This document shows positions 46,210 through 57,752 of a stretch of 64,000 nt of DNA, piece after piece. Both the position numbers and the translations under genes were made by a program. The first letter of the stretch is position 1. Each line of letters starts with the position of its first letter. Below the pieces are notes generated by a model. That model was not told the origin of the DNA and did no database searches. It was given only the letters and a program-made list of their open reading frames with translations. This DNA comes from Deroplatys truncata (Eukaryota > Arthropoda > Insecta > Mantodea > Mantidae): assembly GCA_030765065.1 (NCBI GenBank), contig CM060990.1:665830618-665894617 (forward strand), given 5' to 3'.

Positions 46210-48008
46210 TATCGTTGGGCAGCTATCCGTTCACCTGAACACCGCGAAGACTAGTAACAGACTGACTTGAAAAAACTCGTTAAGCTTGGCGTCCTAACGC
46301 CATCCCCCACCAATGAGACTGTTTCCCCTCAAACGCCCCTCCTCGGATAAACTGCCAACCTTCAACTTGGGTAACCAGAGGACGCAGCTATTACTATAAT
46401 CTGTGCACATGCCACATCTCCCCCTGGCCACCCAAGTCGACGTCCTCGTCGACAGAAAGAACATAAGTACAAAATACAGGAAAAACAAAAGAAAGACATA
46501 CCAAAAAAAAATGACATAGAAATGTGTGATGTAAAATAAAAGAGCAATACATATGTGTGGTTGCACCCAGCCGACGACACAATGGTGCTGGGTGATGTGG
46601 CGAGAGAGGAGCGATGTAAGTGCAGTCGACTTAATATTGTTAATGCACTAGCTTTAGCATCCCGCACACGCACACACCACGCTGCCTTAGTTCACAGGCA
46701 CACTACACTGCGCAAAAGGGTGATGAACTGCCGTAACTGTTTGTGGGTGGGTTGAGACAGTGCCCACAACGACGATTTGTCCTGGTGTAGAATTAGCAAC
46801 GCAGGTCTCTGGTGATGACAACAGGGTGGGCAGTTGCTGGCTTGGACTGCCCCCCCGACATGGTGGCTCCTTATGCCACGGCAGTGTAGTGGCTGCCCGA
46901 CAGCTTCCCTGTGGTGTTTCTTGACTTCTGGTGTGCTCTGGGGATGCTGGTGCATCCTCTCGCTCTCTGCCCAGTAGAATACTAAAACAAAACCACCACA
47001 CAATAAACAGGATGCTCCCACAAAGAATCACACATAAAAGAAGGGTATGTCATTTACAATTAAAGATTTTAAAGTATGAAAAGTGTACACTAAAAGAATT
47101 TTTATGACATGGGGTAAAGAGAAAAGAAAATTAGAACAAATTGGCATAAGACAGAATTTTTACAGAGTTGCCATCCAAAGTGTAACTTACAATGCTTCAT
47201 AATCCAAATAACAGTAAAACAGACTCAAAGTACATAAACATGACAGAAATGAAACATAACCTTATTTTGGGATCCCAATATTACATCTTAAGAACCAGCT
47301 GGTATCACTAACAAAAGAAAGTAAGTGCACTTACAAGACAATCACACATGACAATGAAATGAACTCATTCACACTGACCATGGCCCCAAATTACACACAA
47401 CACTGACTTAACTATCTACTCAAACTAGTGTATACATCACTACAAGCTACATCCACAATACATTTCTAAGCTACGCCACGTGGCATGCTTTCAACTACTA
47501 GTGTACTACTCTTGTCACCAATATAACTTCTTATTCACATCACTATCTTTCTCATCGCAGTTTAACCATCATCTTTCATAATCATCATCATCATTAGCAG
47601 TAGCAGTAATAGTGCAATCTCGATCATTACTTCAATCATCATCATCTTTCAATTTTCTCTCCAAAACAAAACATCTGCACTTACGTCTCTCATTTAACAT
47701 GCTGCAAATTCAAAACATCTGACATAGGCATAACCTTCAAGAAATCACATTAATTCAGGAATTACACAAATAACATGACATTATAATGTTGCATCTACAT
47801 CCTCAAAATCAAGAAATAAGCTGGAAAACAGGTGGTATTAACATTTGCTATCTAAGATGGTAATAAACTTGTTGCATAAACAGAGAAAAAAAAATTATTT
47901 TCATTACATTCACTTCCATCTATATAATCTCTCGTGTGAATTCATCACACACGCTATACTGGGCACGTTACAGCAACACCAATAAGCAAAATCTCTGAAA
48001 ACAGACAA

Positions 48009-48215
48009 CTGTCGGGGTTACACTGTGGCACTTCCACCGAAGCTGACATCATCTCATCTCTTCTCATCTCTCCTCATCAACACCGTCGGGGTTACTCTTA
48101 CGCACATCCACCGAGGCAAATCTCAACTCCTATTACTCACATAACCTCACACTATGCCATCGGGGTTACACTTTGGCACTCCCACCGAGGCAAATCTCAC
48201 CTATATCACATAACC
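48009..48215. repeat. three ~74-bp tandem units inside the LTR element
   Basis: Each unit opens with TCGGGGTTAC and has CCACCGA(A/G)GC about 20 bases on (starts near 48010, 48084 and 48158). Their place in the non-coding interior suggests a structural or packaging role, or mere slippage. Confidence 0.65.
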
Positions 48216-48599
48216 TCAAATACACACATACATACAAACACCATTCATGCAACAAATTTCTGCAAATAAAGATCACAGCATCATTATGGAAATCAAATAG
48301 AGTCAAAATCAAATCATATCAAATCAAATCGAATGCAACAAAACAACATCACATCATTACTCAAAACAATATTGTCACATAACATTCCTGAAAATGAAAG
48401 CTCAATTAAGCATATAGTACACCTGAAACACGTTCCTGCAGCATAATACAACAAACAAATGATTTACAGTTCCCAAAACATAATTCAAAATTTAAATTAC
48501 ACCCAAAATAATAATATACTCGTAATTTAGCAGAGACATTCATAGCACAGTATTCCTGAAAAACAAAGCTTAATTAAGCATCAGTCACTGAAACAATAA

Positions 48600-49187
48600 A
48601 TTTAGCATACCTGTGTGAGTCGTAGAACTGTTTCATTCGTCCAAAGTTTAGCACTCACAATGTTTACATACTTACAGGTGATTTTTTTTTCTCTTACTCG
48701 TTTACCACAAAATTCCCGTGCAAATTGTCCAAAATCTGGTAACACACGTACAGCTGGTTCATCAACATCCACATCGTACTGGTCCATATTAGAAGCACAT
48801 CAAACCTAATTAGGTGCAGATACTGGCAAGGTTGGTAGCTCCTGAAACTTTTACTTACATAAGTAACTGCGAAAGATTTTCCCTTAAAAATATGCATTGC
48901 GGAATTAAACCAAACTTGGCAACGGTAAAGCAAAATTATCATCATTATGATTTTCTCAGAGCGGCCATTAGCAGTAGTAGCCAACATTGCAAAATTGTAA
49001 AATAACTCATACGGCGACAACAAGCTAGGATTCTTCACGTGAGAGGGGTCAATGACCGGCGGCAGACAGTTGATAACTGAGCAACAAGAGGCGCACCAAC
49101 ACTGAACACAGATTCCACCTCACTATGCCCGCCAACTGGAGCAACTGCCATATCAACTTTCTGTGCAGTACGTCGCTTAGGCATGAT
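48600..49187 (-). pseudogene. possible gag-like remnant of the LTR element
   Basis: Minus-strand frames starting MPKRRTAQKVDMAVAPVGGH (from 49187), then FAMLATTANGRSEKIIMMII (from about 48998) and VWFNSAMHIFKGKSFAVTYV. The layout recalls the capsid part of Gypsy-type gag, where an F-x-x-hydrophobic-A stretch precedes WF...F. Stops and frameshifts occur around 49040 and 48690. Similarity is by overall pattern only; no zinc knuckle is visible. If correct, it would show the element derives from a coding Gypsy-like parent. Confidence 0.35.
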
Positions 49188-50298
49188 TGCAGTACAAAAG
49201 ATAACGCAACCAATAAACAAACCGTAGGACCAAGCAAACAGATTACACCAAACTAAACACTTATAACATCACATGAATGTAAGTAGCAAGAGTAGAACAT
49301 AGCCAAATAAAACAGTTGCAGAAAGAACACAATTAAGGCGCCCGCGGCGAAATATCAGAAAATTATACTAACACACGGCTACACAAGCCACTTGGACACA
49401 ATACCAAGATTTTTAAGCAGACTGAACACATGGAAGAAAACAAAATGATAGCTTCAGTGAGAAACCTCGAACTGGAACTTAAAAAAACTACGTCACACTT
49501 ACTGTGACCACCGCGAAGATTCTCAAAAGGAGCAGAATACAAACTTGTAATTTAAACTAGCACACAAAACTTCTCGTTTTTTCCTTAAATCAAATGTATA
49601 TAATCTGATATGCACACGCAAAGAAACGCGCCAAAACACGTGCTGAGGAAGACTGGTTTCACAAGCTAAAAATTGTTGCTGAAATGCACGACCACGCGGG
49701 AATTACACAACACACGTGCGTACATAAAAGTTACACGAAAAAATGACCCAGAAAAGTGCAGTAAATAGCTAGAAATCACAATCACTGGAATATAAAGTAA
49801 TACATTTCCAAACCACTGCTAATATGCACAGAAAACAAAATTTGCAAACGGATAACCAACACGTGACGAGCACATTTTGAAACTACAACTATATTGCTCG
49901 TTTCTTCTCAAATTTCACAAAAACATTTTTTTTTTAAAACAACCAGCACAAAGAACAGAACACAGTGATACAATTTAAAGGAAATGAAGCCAAAACAAGG
50001 GGAAAATGGAGTCAGAAGTTTTAGCGTCACCCGGCAGACAATGAAAAAAAATGCAAAAATGAACTCAAAATTGAAATTTCGATACCAGACTTTTAGAAAT
50101 GATGGAAACAAAATTTAGAAGAAGAGAATCATAAATAAAAGTATAAAAATCCTTACCCTTTAGCCAGAAAGAACTTTACATTTTTCACGACCACGTGGAG
50201 GACAAACCGTTAATTTTGGAGGGAGAAAGAAAAGAAAAAAAAAATTTTGCACTTAAAATCTCAAAACAATTCAATTCTACCTGGCGCCCCCACCAAAT

Positions 50299-50580
50299 TG
50301 TCGCGTACCTCACTATTTATTAATTATTTATTTAACTTCAGTGGTGGGCAACTCGCTGCGAGAGGGATCGTTATTCAAACAAAGGAAACTTTAATTTAAG
50401 AGGCACCGACAAAGGGACGCAGCTAAAGTTAAATTCACAACATAATTACACTAATATAATTCCTGGCTGAAGGGAGAGGCAAGGATTCTATTCTACCATA
50501 ATGAAAGTATCAAGGAAGAAGAATAATTGGTTGATTTATTATAATAACTTACCCCATTGTCTGCCGGGGCGAGGACGCCA
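50299..50580 (-). repeat. LTR (5' LTR in element orientation)
   Basis: 282 bp, identical by eye to 45928-46209. Its left edge borders the primer-binding site at about 50277-50295. Confidence 0.9.
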
Positions 50581-50599
50581 TAATATCGACATACATTTT

Positions 50600-51428
50600 C
50601 CCATTCTGGCCTTCGAATTTCTGCAAATCGCTGGCTACATAACTGCTCCACATCTTAGTTTAAAAGCGATATTTGTGCAGGCCACCCAGTTTTTGACATC
50701 AGCCCAGATTAATTATGAGTTATAACTTCTGAAGGGATTTGTTGGCTTTAACTAAGTTATATTTGTTTTACTCATGCTTTCATCAAAAGCTATATTATGC
50801 CTAAGCAACCAGGTTTTCATTTCTTCTTTCAAGGAATTTGAGGTAGGTTGTTTGTCAATTTGAGTCTTGCCACATTGTGAAGCATTGTCGATAACCAGAA
50901 TAGACCCAGCAGGCATATTAGGTATCAATATGGTCAACATCTTTTATAATTTTTCTGAGAATCAGACTGCAAAATTCAGTGCCATAGCCGGGATTTGAGA
51001 CTTGTAGCATCACCTTGAACATTTATGACATCTTTCAGATTGATGAGCAATCTGCTTATTGTTGGCACAGTTTTTTCTTCCACATAGAAATTGTGAATGG
51101 TGCGCCGAATGACGCATTTGTCGAGATCGTCTATTTCTGTAATACGTTTAGGGACCTTATGTTTCTTCACAGGTGTGTCAAATGGTACTCTTTCATCCAT
51201 ATGGTTTTTCTTATCTTTGAGAATTATGGAAACGGAACTCAGTGAAACACCAGTTGCTTTGGCTACTCTTTCTTTCACTCTCTTAAGGCTTTTGTGGAAC
51301 TCGAGTAAACATATATTTTCTTCCTTCATCTCTGCTTCTTGCTTCATGAAGTGGAGGTCATTTGCAATTATTTCCCTTCTTTGAATACGTAATACCTTGC
51401 CACTTAACTTTGAAAACGTAGGAGCCAT
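50600..51428 (-). pseudogene. DDE (Tc1/IS630-like) transposase, N-terminal and middle parts
   Basis: Minus strand. N-terminal part (51428-50976): MAPTFSKLSGKVLRIQRREI, then VKERVAKATGVSLSSVSIIL (helix-turn-helix), TEIDDLDKCVIRRTIHNFYV and VPTISRLL. Middle part (50940-50600): IPNMPAGSILVIDNASQ with a catalytic Asp, PTSNSLKEEMKTWLLRHNI, then LIWADVKNWVACTNIAFKL and PEWENVCRY. This is a widespread arthropod family of single-ORF DDE_3-type transposases. About 100 residues around the first catalytic Asp are missing, with an S4 SINE fragment at that spot (50954-51003). Stops interrupt the rest, and the C terminus lies beyond the LTR element at 45737-45927. Confidence 0.75.
50954..51003 (-). repeat. 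S4 SINE fragment within the transposase gene
   Basis: Read on the + strand, AGACTGCAAAATTCAGTGCC and ATAGCCGGGATTTGAGAC match the tail and B-box region of the S4 copies at 19.4 and 29.8 kb. Confidence 0.6.
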
Positions 51429-51443
51429 GGTTATAAATATCAC

Positions 51444-51799
51444 ATATATAAAATAAGCACTATTTACGTACTGCTCTCTTTGAAATTACAAGATGCGGAC
51501 ACTTTCTATGCAGACTGTATGTGTTACGCACTGTGAGTAAGCAAAGGTGTTATATCGCTTTCGTTGATTAAGCTAAACATAAACCATTCCTAGGCTCGGC
51601 AGCTGGGGTGGCAATCAAGGTCACGATTCCAGAAGTTTTGCGCCAGTTATAATGAAAATGCGGTTAGGTTGGACAAAGCAGGGGAACAATCCCCACTAGG
51701 GTCAGAACTTGTCTTGGTGTCCCTAAATTATAGTGTCAAGAAATCTATGAAATTGGTTCAAAGACCACACCCAAAACGCTGGGACTAAAGTCCAGAAAC
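51444..51799. other. unassigned
   Basis: No motif recognised between the transposase start and the LINE tail; may include eroded LINE sequence. Confidence 0.3.
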
Positions 51800-52120
51800 G
51801 AAGATGAACCAAACTTATAATGTGCAAACCATGTGCAAGAAGAACCACTGCGATTCTGAAATTAAACAAGAAGCAGATGAGACTCGTGGTGAATGTGATG
51901 AGTAACCATAGGAGTTTAAAAGCAACCTACAAAGGATGGATATCGAGAAACGGGCCCAAAAGTGCAGGATGTGCGCCAACGAAGGTGAAAGTGTACGCCA
52001 TATCATGTTCCAGTGCAATCCATTAGAAAACTATCGATGCGACGGTTTGGTAGCTCAGAGCCATAATCTTGTCTAATAAGAATGTAGTTCAATGACTCCT
52101 GAAACCCTTTAAGAGCAAAG
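51800..52120 (+). pseudogene. LINE 3' end (I/Jockey-type ORF2 C terminus)
   Basis: Frames read LNKKQMRLVVNVMSNHRSL, then after a shift QKCRMCANEGESVRHIMFQC. These match the C-terminal region of I/Jockey-type LINE polyproteins (a QLRLVVGLLTGH-like segment followed by the CxxC...HxxxxC finger). Such LINEs supply the reverse transcriptase for SINE copying. A TAA-repeat tail follows, as in I elements. The rest of the LINE is absent (5' truncation), and two frames are needed to read the fragment. Confidence 0.7.
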
Positions 52121-52121
52121 G

Positions 52122-52189
<68 letters not shown>
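52121..52189. repeat. (ATA/TAA)n microsatellite, ~22 units
   Basis: Uninterrupted AAT-type trinucleotide run forming the tail of the + strand LINE and, reversed, the tail of the minus-strand S3 copy. Confidence 0.95.
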
Positions 52190-52192
<3 letters not shown>

Positions 52193-52465
52193 GCTCATGG
52201 CGCTACAGCCCACGAAGGGCCTTAACCTGCCAACCCGACTACCGGCTCCTCGCACACGTCCGCGCGGCAGAGGTGGGCGATTATCCAAACGATACGGGGA
52301 GGAGATATGGCCATCATCACTTATCCTCCAGCCAGAATGTTGGCCTCCGTGATCGGGATCGCAGCCTATCGCAACTCCTCACTTTCCTCGCGATGCTGCA
52401 TGGGCATCAGTCCTATACCTGGGACTTAAAATCCGGGAGCACTCTAGCCCACAGTGCAGGACAAG
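52190..52465 (-). repeat. S3 SINE-like repeat, copy b
   Basis: Reversed match of 29018-29342: GCTCATGGCGCTACAGCCC, CTATCGCAACTCCTCACTTT, CTCTAGCCCACAGTGCAGG in complementary order. Confidence 0.75.
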
Positions 52466-52479
52466 AGCAAAGGTTGACT

Positions 52480-54312
52480 AGGCTAAACTAAGAGAGATAC
52501 CGCACAATAAGCCTGGAGCTTCGGTGTGAGTAATATAGTCAATCCTTCGTCTCCCAGAGTCAACCAATCAGGTTTGGCGATAATAGTATGCTTATTTAAG
52601 TGAAGATTTTAAGGCGAAAATTGGCAAAAAATTACATTTTTATTTTTTGTGTAGTCTTATAAGCTTTAATTTCATCTTTAATTTCAGTAATATTTTATCA
52701 TTTAAGCATACTACTTATATTTAATTATAGTTTTAAAAACACTACTCTATGTACCATTTTATACTGTAAATTCCACACCACTTCAGAAAAAAGATCGTAA
52801 ATCCTACAGACTTTGGAGTAAAGAGGTAAACTTTAGCCCATCTTTTAGAGAAAGTTTTGTTCTACAAGTTGATACTATTATTAAATATGGAAGCTTATGT
52901 TTGCTCAACCCATGTGGTTATGCCAATATATGTCAATTTGTTTTCTCCATTTTTGTTTTCAACATGTTTTTCTGTGAATTTAATTTTCTGGTTTAAATGA
53001 ACCGTTTTCTCAGAAACTACTGAAGATAGCAAAAAAAATTTAGGATTATAAAAGCAAACTCTAAGTGGCTCTACTTTTATATTAATAAAATGGTTGGTTA
53101 ATTTTTAAAAGAATAATTGCTTATATATTTTAATCTGAAGATTTGATACTTCGAAAAAAATCCTGTTTTCCTTAATAACTAAAGCTATTGGATAAAAGTA
53201 AATCAGCAAACTTAGAAGGCATCCTTTTACATACTGTAAATATTTCAGTCAGATATCTCAAATAGGTTCTGAGTTATGAATTTAGCAGATTTAATATTAA
53301 GGAAATAGGACTTTTGATCTTCCTTTAACAACGCTTTTGACTAGCACTGTGTTTATTTCGTCATTATACATTATATCTACATACCTATGTGGCATACTTA
53401 TTGAATTTGACAAATAGGTCGATATCATAGACTCTCGCTTCCTAATTTTTCAACCAACAGTATCCAGTTGTTTGAGATATGTCACACAATTCTGTAGCAT
53501 TTGCAGCGCCGCTTCCTTCTTCCATGGCATCAGTTATTCTAGTAATCGTTTCCATGCCTACTTCAGAGGAATAATTTGGCATAAATACTGTGAATGTACA
53601 TTTTAACGTTACCAGTATTATACTTCCCACCATTACTCTCTCTACAAGGTCGAGTTGATAATGATATTACCACTTCTCGTTATTTACACCAATCAGAATA
53701 GAATTAAGACAGTCGATTTCTGACCTCGCTTTTGTTCACAAGTATAACCGCTCTGTGGTTCTTGTTTTGCCTCTTGAAATTCGATTCTAGCCTGTCGTTG
53801 TGACAAGTAATAACGTTGTTTGAAGTCTAATGCTTGTTAGGTAAATGTGAAAACCTTAGGTAATAAAATTTGTGATATAGGGGATTAAGCCTCGCATTCT
53901 ACAAGTGTACTTCTGCCACGTCTTACTTAATGGGGTACTTTAGAGAAAACCTGGAAGTTTAGTGGACACGTTATAGACGGGTGTGGAAAAAGTGACTTTC
54001 CGAATCGGTGTATGTTCGGAAATATACATTCGGTTACGGTGTTTATTACTATGTGGGAAAAGTGAAGCTTATTAGCATCTCTGTCAGCATTTACTGATAA
54101 AATACTCAACAAACTGTTACAGTTGACTGATATTTCTAATCTTAATCTAAGTTTTTTGCGTTAAAATATTCACAGCATCTCTGAAAAAGTGAATTACAGC
54201 TGTGAAGAAGGCGAGTGCCCCTAGAAGTATGATGTGGTGGGCAAACAGTAAGTAGATATTCTAACTGACGTCACCCGAAATCAGTTAAGCAAAATAGTAT
54301 AATTCTAAAATA
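52480..54312. other. unassigned; one small ORF with a hydrophobic N terminus
   Basis: A 63-codon minus frame (53633-53442) begins with a hydrophobic stretch like a signal peptide (MVGSIILVTLKCTFTVFMP) and is Glu/Asp/Thr-rich after it. It might be an exon of a secreted protein, but I recognise no family and see no convincing splice sites. The rest is AT-rich with nothing recognised. Confidence 0.25.
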
Positions 54313-54958
54313 TACGAGGAACGTCCAATAAGTAAGTTTCCCTATTTTATAAAAAAAACATTACACACAATTGATCATGTTGAATTAATTTTATTTATAT
54401 TGTACAATTTTTCTTTACTTTTCTACATAGTCAACATGTCTTTCCAAGCAATTTTGGGGACGTGGCACGATTTGCCTTCATCATCGGTGTTAAAAATGCT
54501 TACCTTTGAGTTGGAGGTACATGTGAAAATCACTTGGGGCAAGCTCCGATGAATACGGAGGATACGAGAAAACTTCAAAGTTGAATCTTGACCCAGGCGG
54601 AGCTCAGAAGATTCAATTGGGAAGTTTTCTCGCATCCTCCATATTCACCAGATCTTTTTCCAAGTGATTTTCACATGTTCCCCTGGCTCAAAGGTCATCT
54701 TGGAGGTAAGCACTTTAACACCGTGACGAAGATCAATCAGAAGTGAACAGCTGGTTGCGAGCGCAAGACCCGATCTGGTACAACACTGGCTTGGAAAAAT
54801 TTGTGGCACGTCCCCAAAAATGCTTGGAAAAACGTGTTGACTATGTAGAAAAGTAACAGAAGGATTGTGCAGCATAAATAAAATTAATTCAATATGATGA
54901 ATTGTGTGTAATGTGTTTTATAAAATAGGGAACCTTACTTATTGGACGTCCCTCGTAG
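54313..54958. mobile_element. fold-back mariner (two inverted 3' halves)
   Basis: Both ends carry TACGAGG(A/G)ACGTCCAATA and complement. The arms (~54313-54600 and ~54600-54958) are inverted copies of the 3' third of a mariner. The right arm on the + strand reads WLKGHLGG, AQDPIWYNTGLEKFV and KRVDYVEK; the left arm on the minus strand reads FNTDDEGKSC, VPKIAWKDML. No complete gene can exist in this form. Confidence 0.75.
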
Positions 54959-55344
54959 AAGCCAATAGAAATAAGTTAAAATGGATCACGTGAACGAATA
55001 GAAGTAATCAAAAAACACGTGACTAAAGAAAATTGGAACTGGGCGTGAAATAGAGAATTTTTCTAGCGTAGCAGCTCAGTTACTGACGGTCTTCACATTG
55101 CCATTAGGTGTTTTATCTTGGTGCTACGAAGACCGGTATGCTTCATTAACATGGCAAGAATGGTACTTGGGAATTTTAGTGTCAGTGGGATGTCAGCTAG
55201 GTTAGATTTGGGAAACGGTCGAAGCAAGAGGAAGTTAGAGTACGAAAGCATTAAGCGAAATTGTTTAGAAGTAATGCTAATAACTTTATTTGGGAGTAAG
55301 AGTAGCTGAATGTGAAGTGTTGTGTTGGGGATTAGGGAGAAAAA

Positions 55345-56167
55345 CTAACGGGAGAGCCAAGAAACTACGAACCGGCTGCGCGGTGTTTTTCTACTGGGCG
55401 TGCGGAAAAACAACGCACTGCTGCTATAAACAAGGCCACGCTGTTGAAGTGGTTTTGCTCTGCAGTGTGAAGTGCAGTATTGAATTGACGGTGATGTGAT
55501 GTAGTTCAGTTATTACGAGTTATTTATTATTTTGTCCTTTACTTAGTCACAAAGTATATTATGGCTCAGTATATTTTTTCTACTGCACAGCGTGTATTTA
55601 TTTAGGATGTGTATGTGTTAACTCGGTCCGCTCGCCAAGTGAAAGTACGATTTGCAGAAACATTTCCAGGCGTAAAAGTTCCAGGCCGTACAACCTTTTA
55701 AAACAAATTTGAGGCCACAGGAAGTGTTCAGGCCAATATTTCGATGAGAACAATTGAAAGTGTGTTTGAAGACAGAATTATTAGTAGAGATTTATGGCCC
55801 CCTCGGTCCCGACCTAATCCCCTGCGATTTCTATCTCTGGAGTAACTTAAAACATAAAGTGTACAAGACAAACCTACACACTCTGGAAGAATTAAAACAA
55901 AATATCCGCCAAGAAATTGCCAGCATTTCTCAACGTGAACTACGGCGAGTGATGGATAGTTTCCTAAAGAGGTGTCAAAAATGTATGGACAACGACGGTG
56001 GCCAGTTTCAGCATATCCTTTCATAAAACTGGTAAGTAAAGCCTTTAAAAATGCTGTATGGTTTCATCGGCGTCTTTCTATGATGGCGGTAGGCGGCAAC
56101 GAGCGCCGAAGACGTGGACAGGAAAAACACCGCGTAGCCGGTTCCTAGTTTTTTGGCTCTCTCTGTA
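55345..56167 (+). mobile_element. T4 transposon copy b
   Basis: Same GC-rich arms as 43969-44547 (GAAACTACGAACCGGCTGCG at left; CGCGTAGCCGGTTCCTAG and GGCTCTCTCTGTA at right). The left arm is partly rearranged after CGGTGTTTTTC. It retains both the N-terminal and C-terminal coding parts of its transposase. Confidence 0.8.
55561..56026 (+). pseudogene. DUF4817-type transposase, internally deleted (T4b)
   Basis: N-terminal part from 55561: MAQYIFSTAQRVFI, VLTRSARQVKVRFAETFPGV and KFEATGSVQAN. This is the DUF4817 helix-turn-helix (RFxExFPGVKxPxxxTF...KFxxTGS) that recognises the TIRs. It jumps, without the first two catalytic Asp motifs, to the C-terminal part at 55754-56026: CDFYLWSNLKHKVYKTNLH, RRVMDSFLKRCQKCMDNDGG and a QFQHIL end. 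Stops lie in the N-terminal piece, and a frameshift near 55800 disrupts the SPDLT motif. It cannot catalyse transposition but still shows both ends of the protein. Confidence 0.75.
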
Positions 56168-56169
56168 TT

Positions 56170-56939
56170 ATAAGTGTGGAAATGCACAAACAGCAGTAAT
56201 TAGCGTTTATGTTTTTCCTCAAGGTCCAACACCCCCCCCCCCGAGAAGTAAGACCTTCAGTTCCAGGAAATTCTCATGAGGATAATTACTGTCTTACCAA
56301 AGAAGCCAAAAATGCTTTTCCCTTTAAACTCCCTCCATCGAGCAAAACCTACTCGTATTACATTACTAAATTATAAATTTGTTTTCTGAAGATATTGCTT
56401 TCAAAAATGCTCGACAATATAACTAACCAACCTCCTTGTGCTCAGTTGCATGATGTGAAGGTTTTGCCACTTTGTGTTTTTAAAATAGCCCATTAATATG
56501 TTCCTAGTCTTTGCTGTCAGCTACAGATGATTAATTTCTGCTTCCAATTTCTCTTTTTGCCAGCATATGCGGAGAGTGATATACTGAAAATACATACTCT
56601 GTTAACGTTGGTATTTAGTAAACAAGAGCTGCTGTTGCTTCAACTTCAAACACAATAAATTATTTTCATGCCACTGGGAAATCCGTGACAACTTAAGCAG
56701 CGATATACGTTTGTTATTCTTGGGAGAATTGCCTCACTGAAATTAAAACAGTGTGGAGCTAATTCTTTACTAGTTGTTATGCGTTGCCCAAGCCAAGAAC
56801 TCGCGTTCCAGTGAATTATGAGACATTTAAAGCGTTCAGAACTATTAGAGCGTTTAGTAATTTAAATATGGTGAAAAAACTGTTGGAAAGTGTGGGTTAC
56901 CTTCAAATGAAATAAAATAATATATCCAGCTTGTAACGT
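56170..56939. other. unassigned; C11 homopolymer
   Basis: A run of about 11 C lies at 56231-56241. No gene or repeat recognised. Confidence 0.35.
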
Positions 56940-57750
56940 TAGTAGGTTATTTAGGAGAGAGCTGGCGCAGTTTTTTGGGCATATATGGGAAAGGATAGGG
57001 AAAACGAGGCTAGATGGGGCGGTTCAAGGAGGAAAATGGGTTTATATGGGAGAGATAGGGAATACCAGGGCTGATGCTAGGCTAGACAAGGTTGAAGGAG
57101 GGAAATACGTTTATATGGAAGAGATAGTAGAGAGGTGTTAGGCTAGGCAGAGGTCAAGAAGTAGAGTATGCTTTATATGAATGGTATAGGAAAACGAGGA
57201 GGGGTGTTAGGCTAGACAGAGTTGAAGGGTAGAGTATGTCCTTTATATGAGAGAGGTTGGGAACAGGAGGAGGGGTGTTAGGTTAGGAGAATTGAGTATG
57301 TGTTTATAAGGAGAGACGAGAAAACGGAGAGAGAACCTATGCTAGGTTAGACAGGTGTTAAAGTTAGGTTAGATAGGAAACCAAGGAGTGATACTCAGCT
57401 AGAGGGGGGCAGGAGGAATGCGCTTTATGAGAGGTAGGGGATACGGGGAGTGGTGTTAGGCTAGACAGAGGTTGAGAGTAGAGTAGGCGTTTATATGTAT
57501 GAGAAATATAGAACAGGAGGAGGGGTGTTAGGCTAGACAGAGGTCGAGGAGTAGAGTATGGTTTATATGAGAGGTACAGGGAAACGAGGAGAGGAGCTAG
57601 GCTAGGCTAGGCAGAGGTAGAGGAGTAGAGTATGGTTTATATGAGAGGTATAGGGACACGAGGGGAGTCGGTAGGCTAGACAGATAGTGAAGCAGTAGGA
57701 ATATGGACTTATATACAGGAGAGATAGGGAATAGGAGGGGAGGGGCGAGA
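56940..57750. repeat. ~70-bp degenerate tandem array
   Basis: About 11 units with GGTGTTAGGCTAGACAGAGG, GTAGAGTATGG, TTTATATGAGAGGTA and GGGAAACGAGGAG in order. Units vary from ~55 to ~85 bp through indels. Confidence 0.85.
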
Positions 57751-57752
57751 AT

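Larger units (their letters stand above)
45928..50580 (-). mobile_element. non-autonomous LTR retrotransposon, 4.65 kb
   Basis: Two 282-bp LTRs with no difference found by eye (45928-46209 and 50299-50580), tips TG...CA on either strand. On the minus strand the LTR end is followed by ATT and TGGTGGGGGCGCCAGGTAG; its complement ends CGCCCCCACCA like a tRNA 3' terminus, so this is a primer-binding site and fixes the minus orientation. Flanks AAAT and TAAT form an imperfect 4-bp duplication. The 4.1-kb interior has no reverse transcriptase, integrase or protease; it has only a possible gag remnant and small tandem repeats. It interrupts a transposase gene. Confidence 0.85.

Noticed and set aside
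46294..47031. Overlapping 90-114 codon minus frames inside the LTR element as a protein-coding gene
   Set aside because: Mutually overlapping frames with no retrotransposon motif; they lie near the 3' LTR and look like chance.
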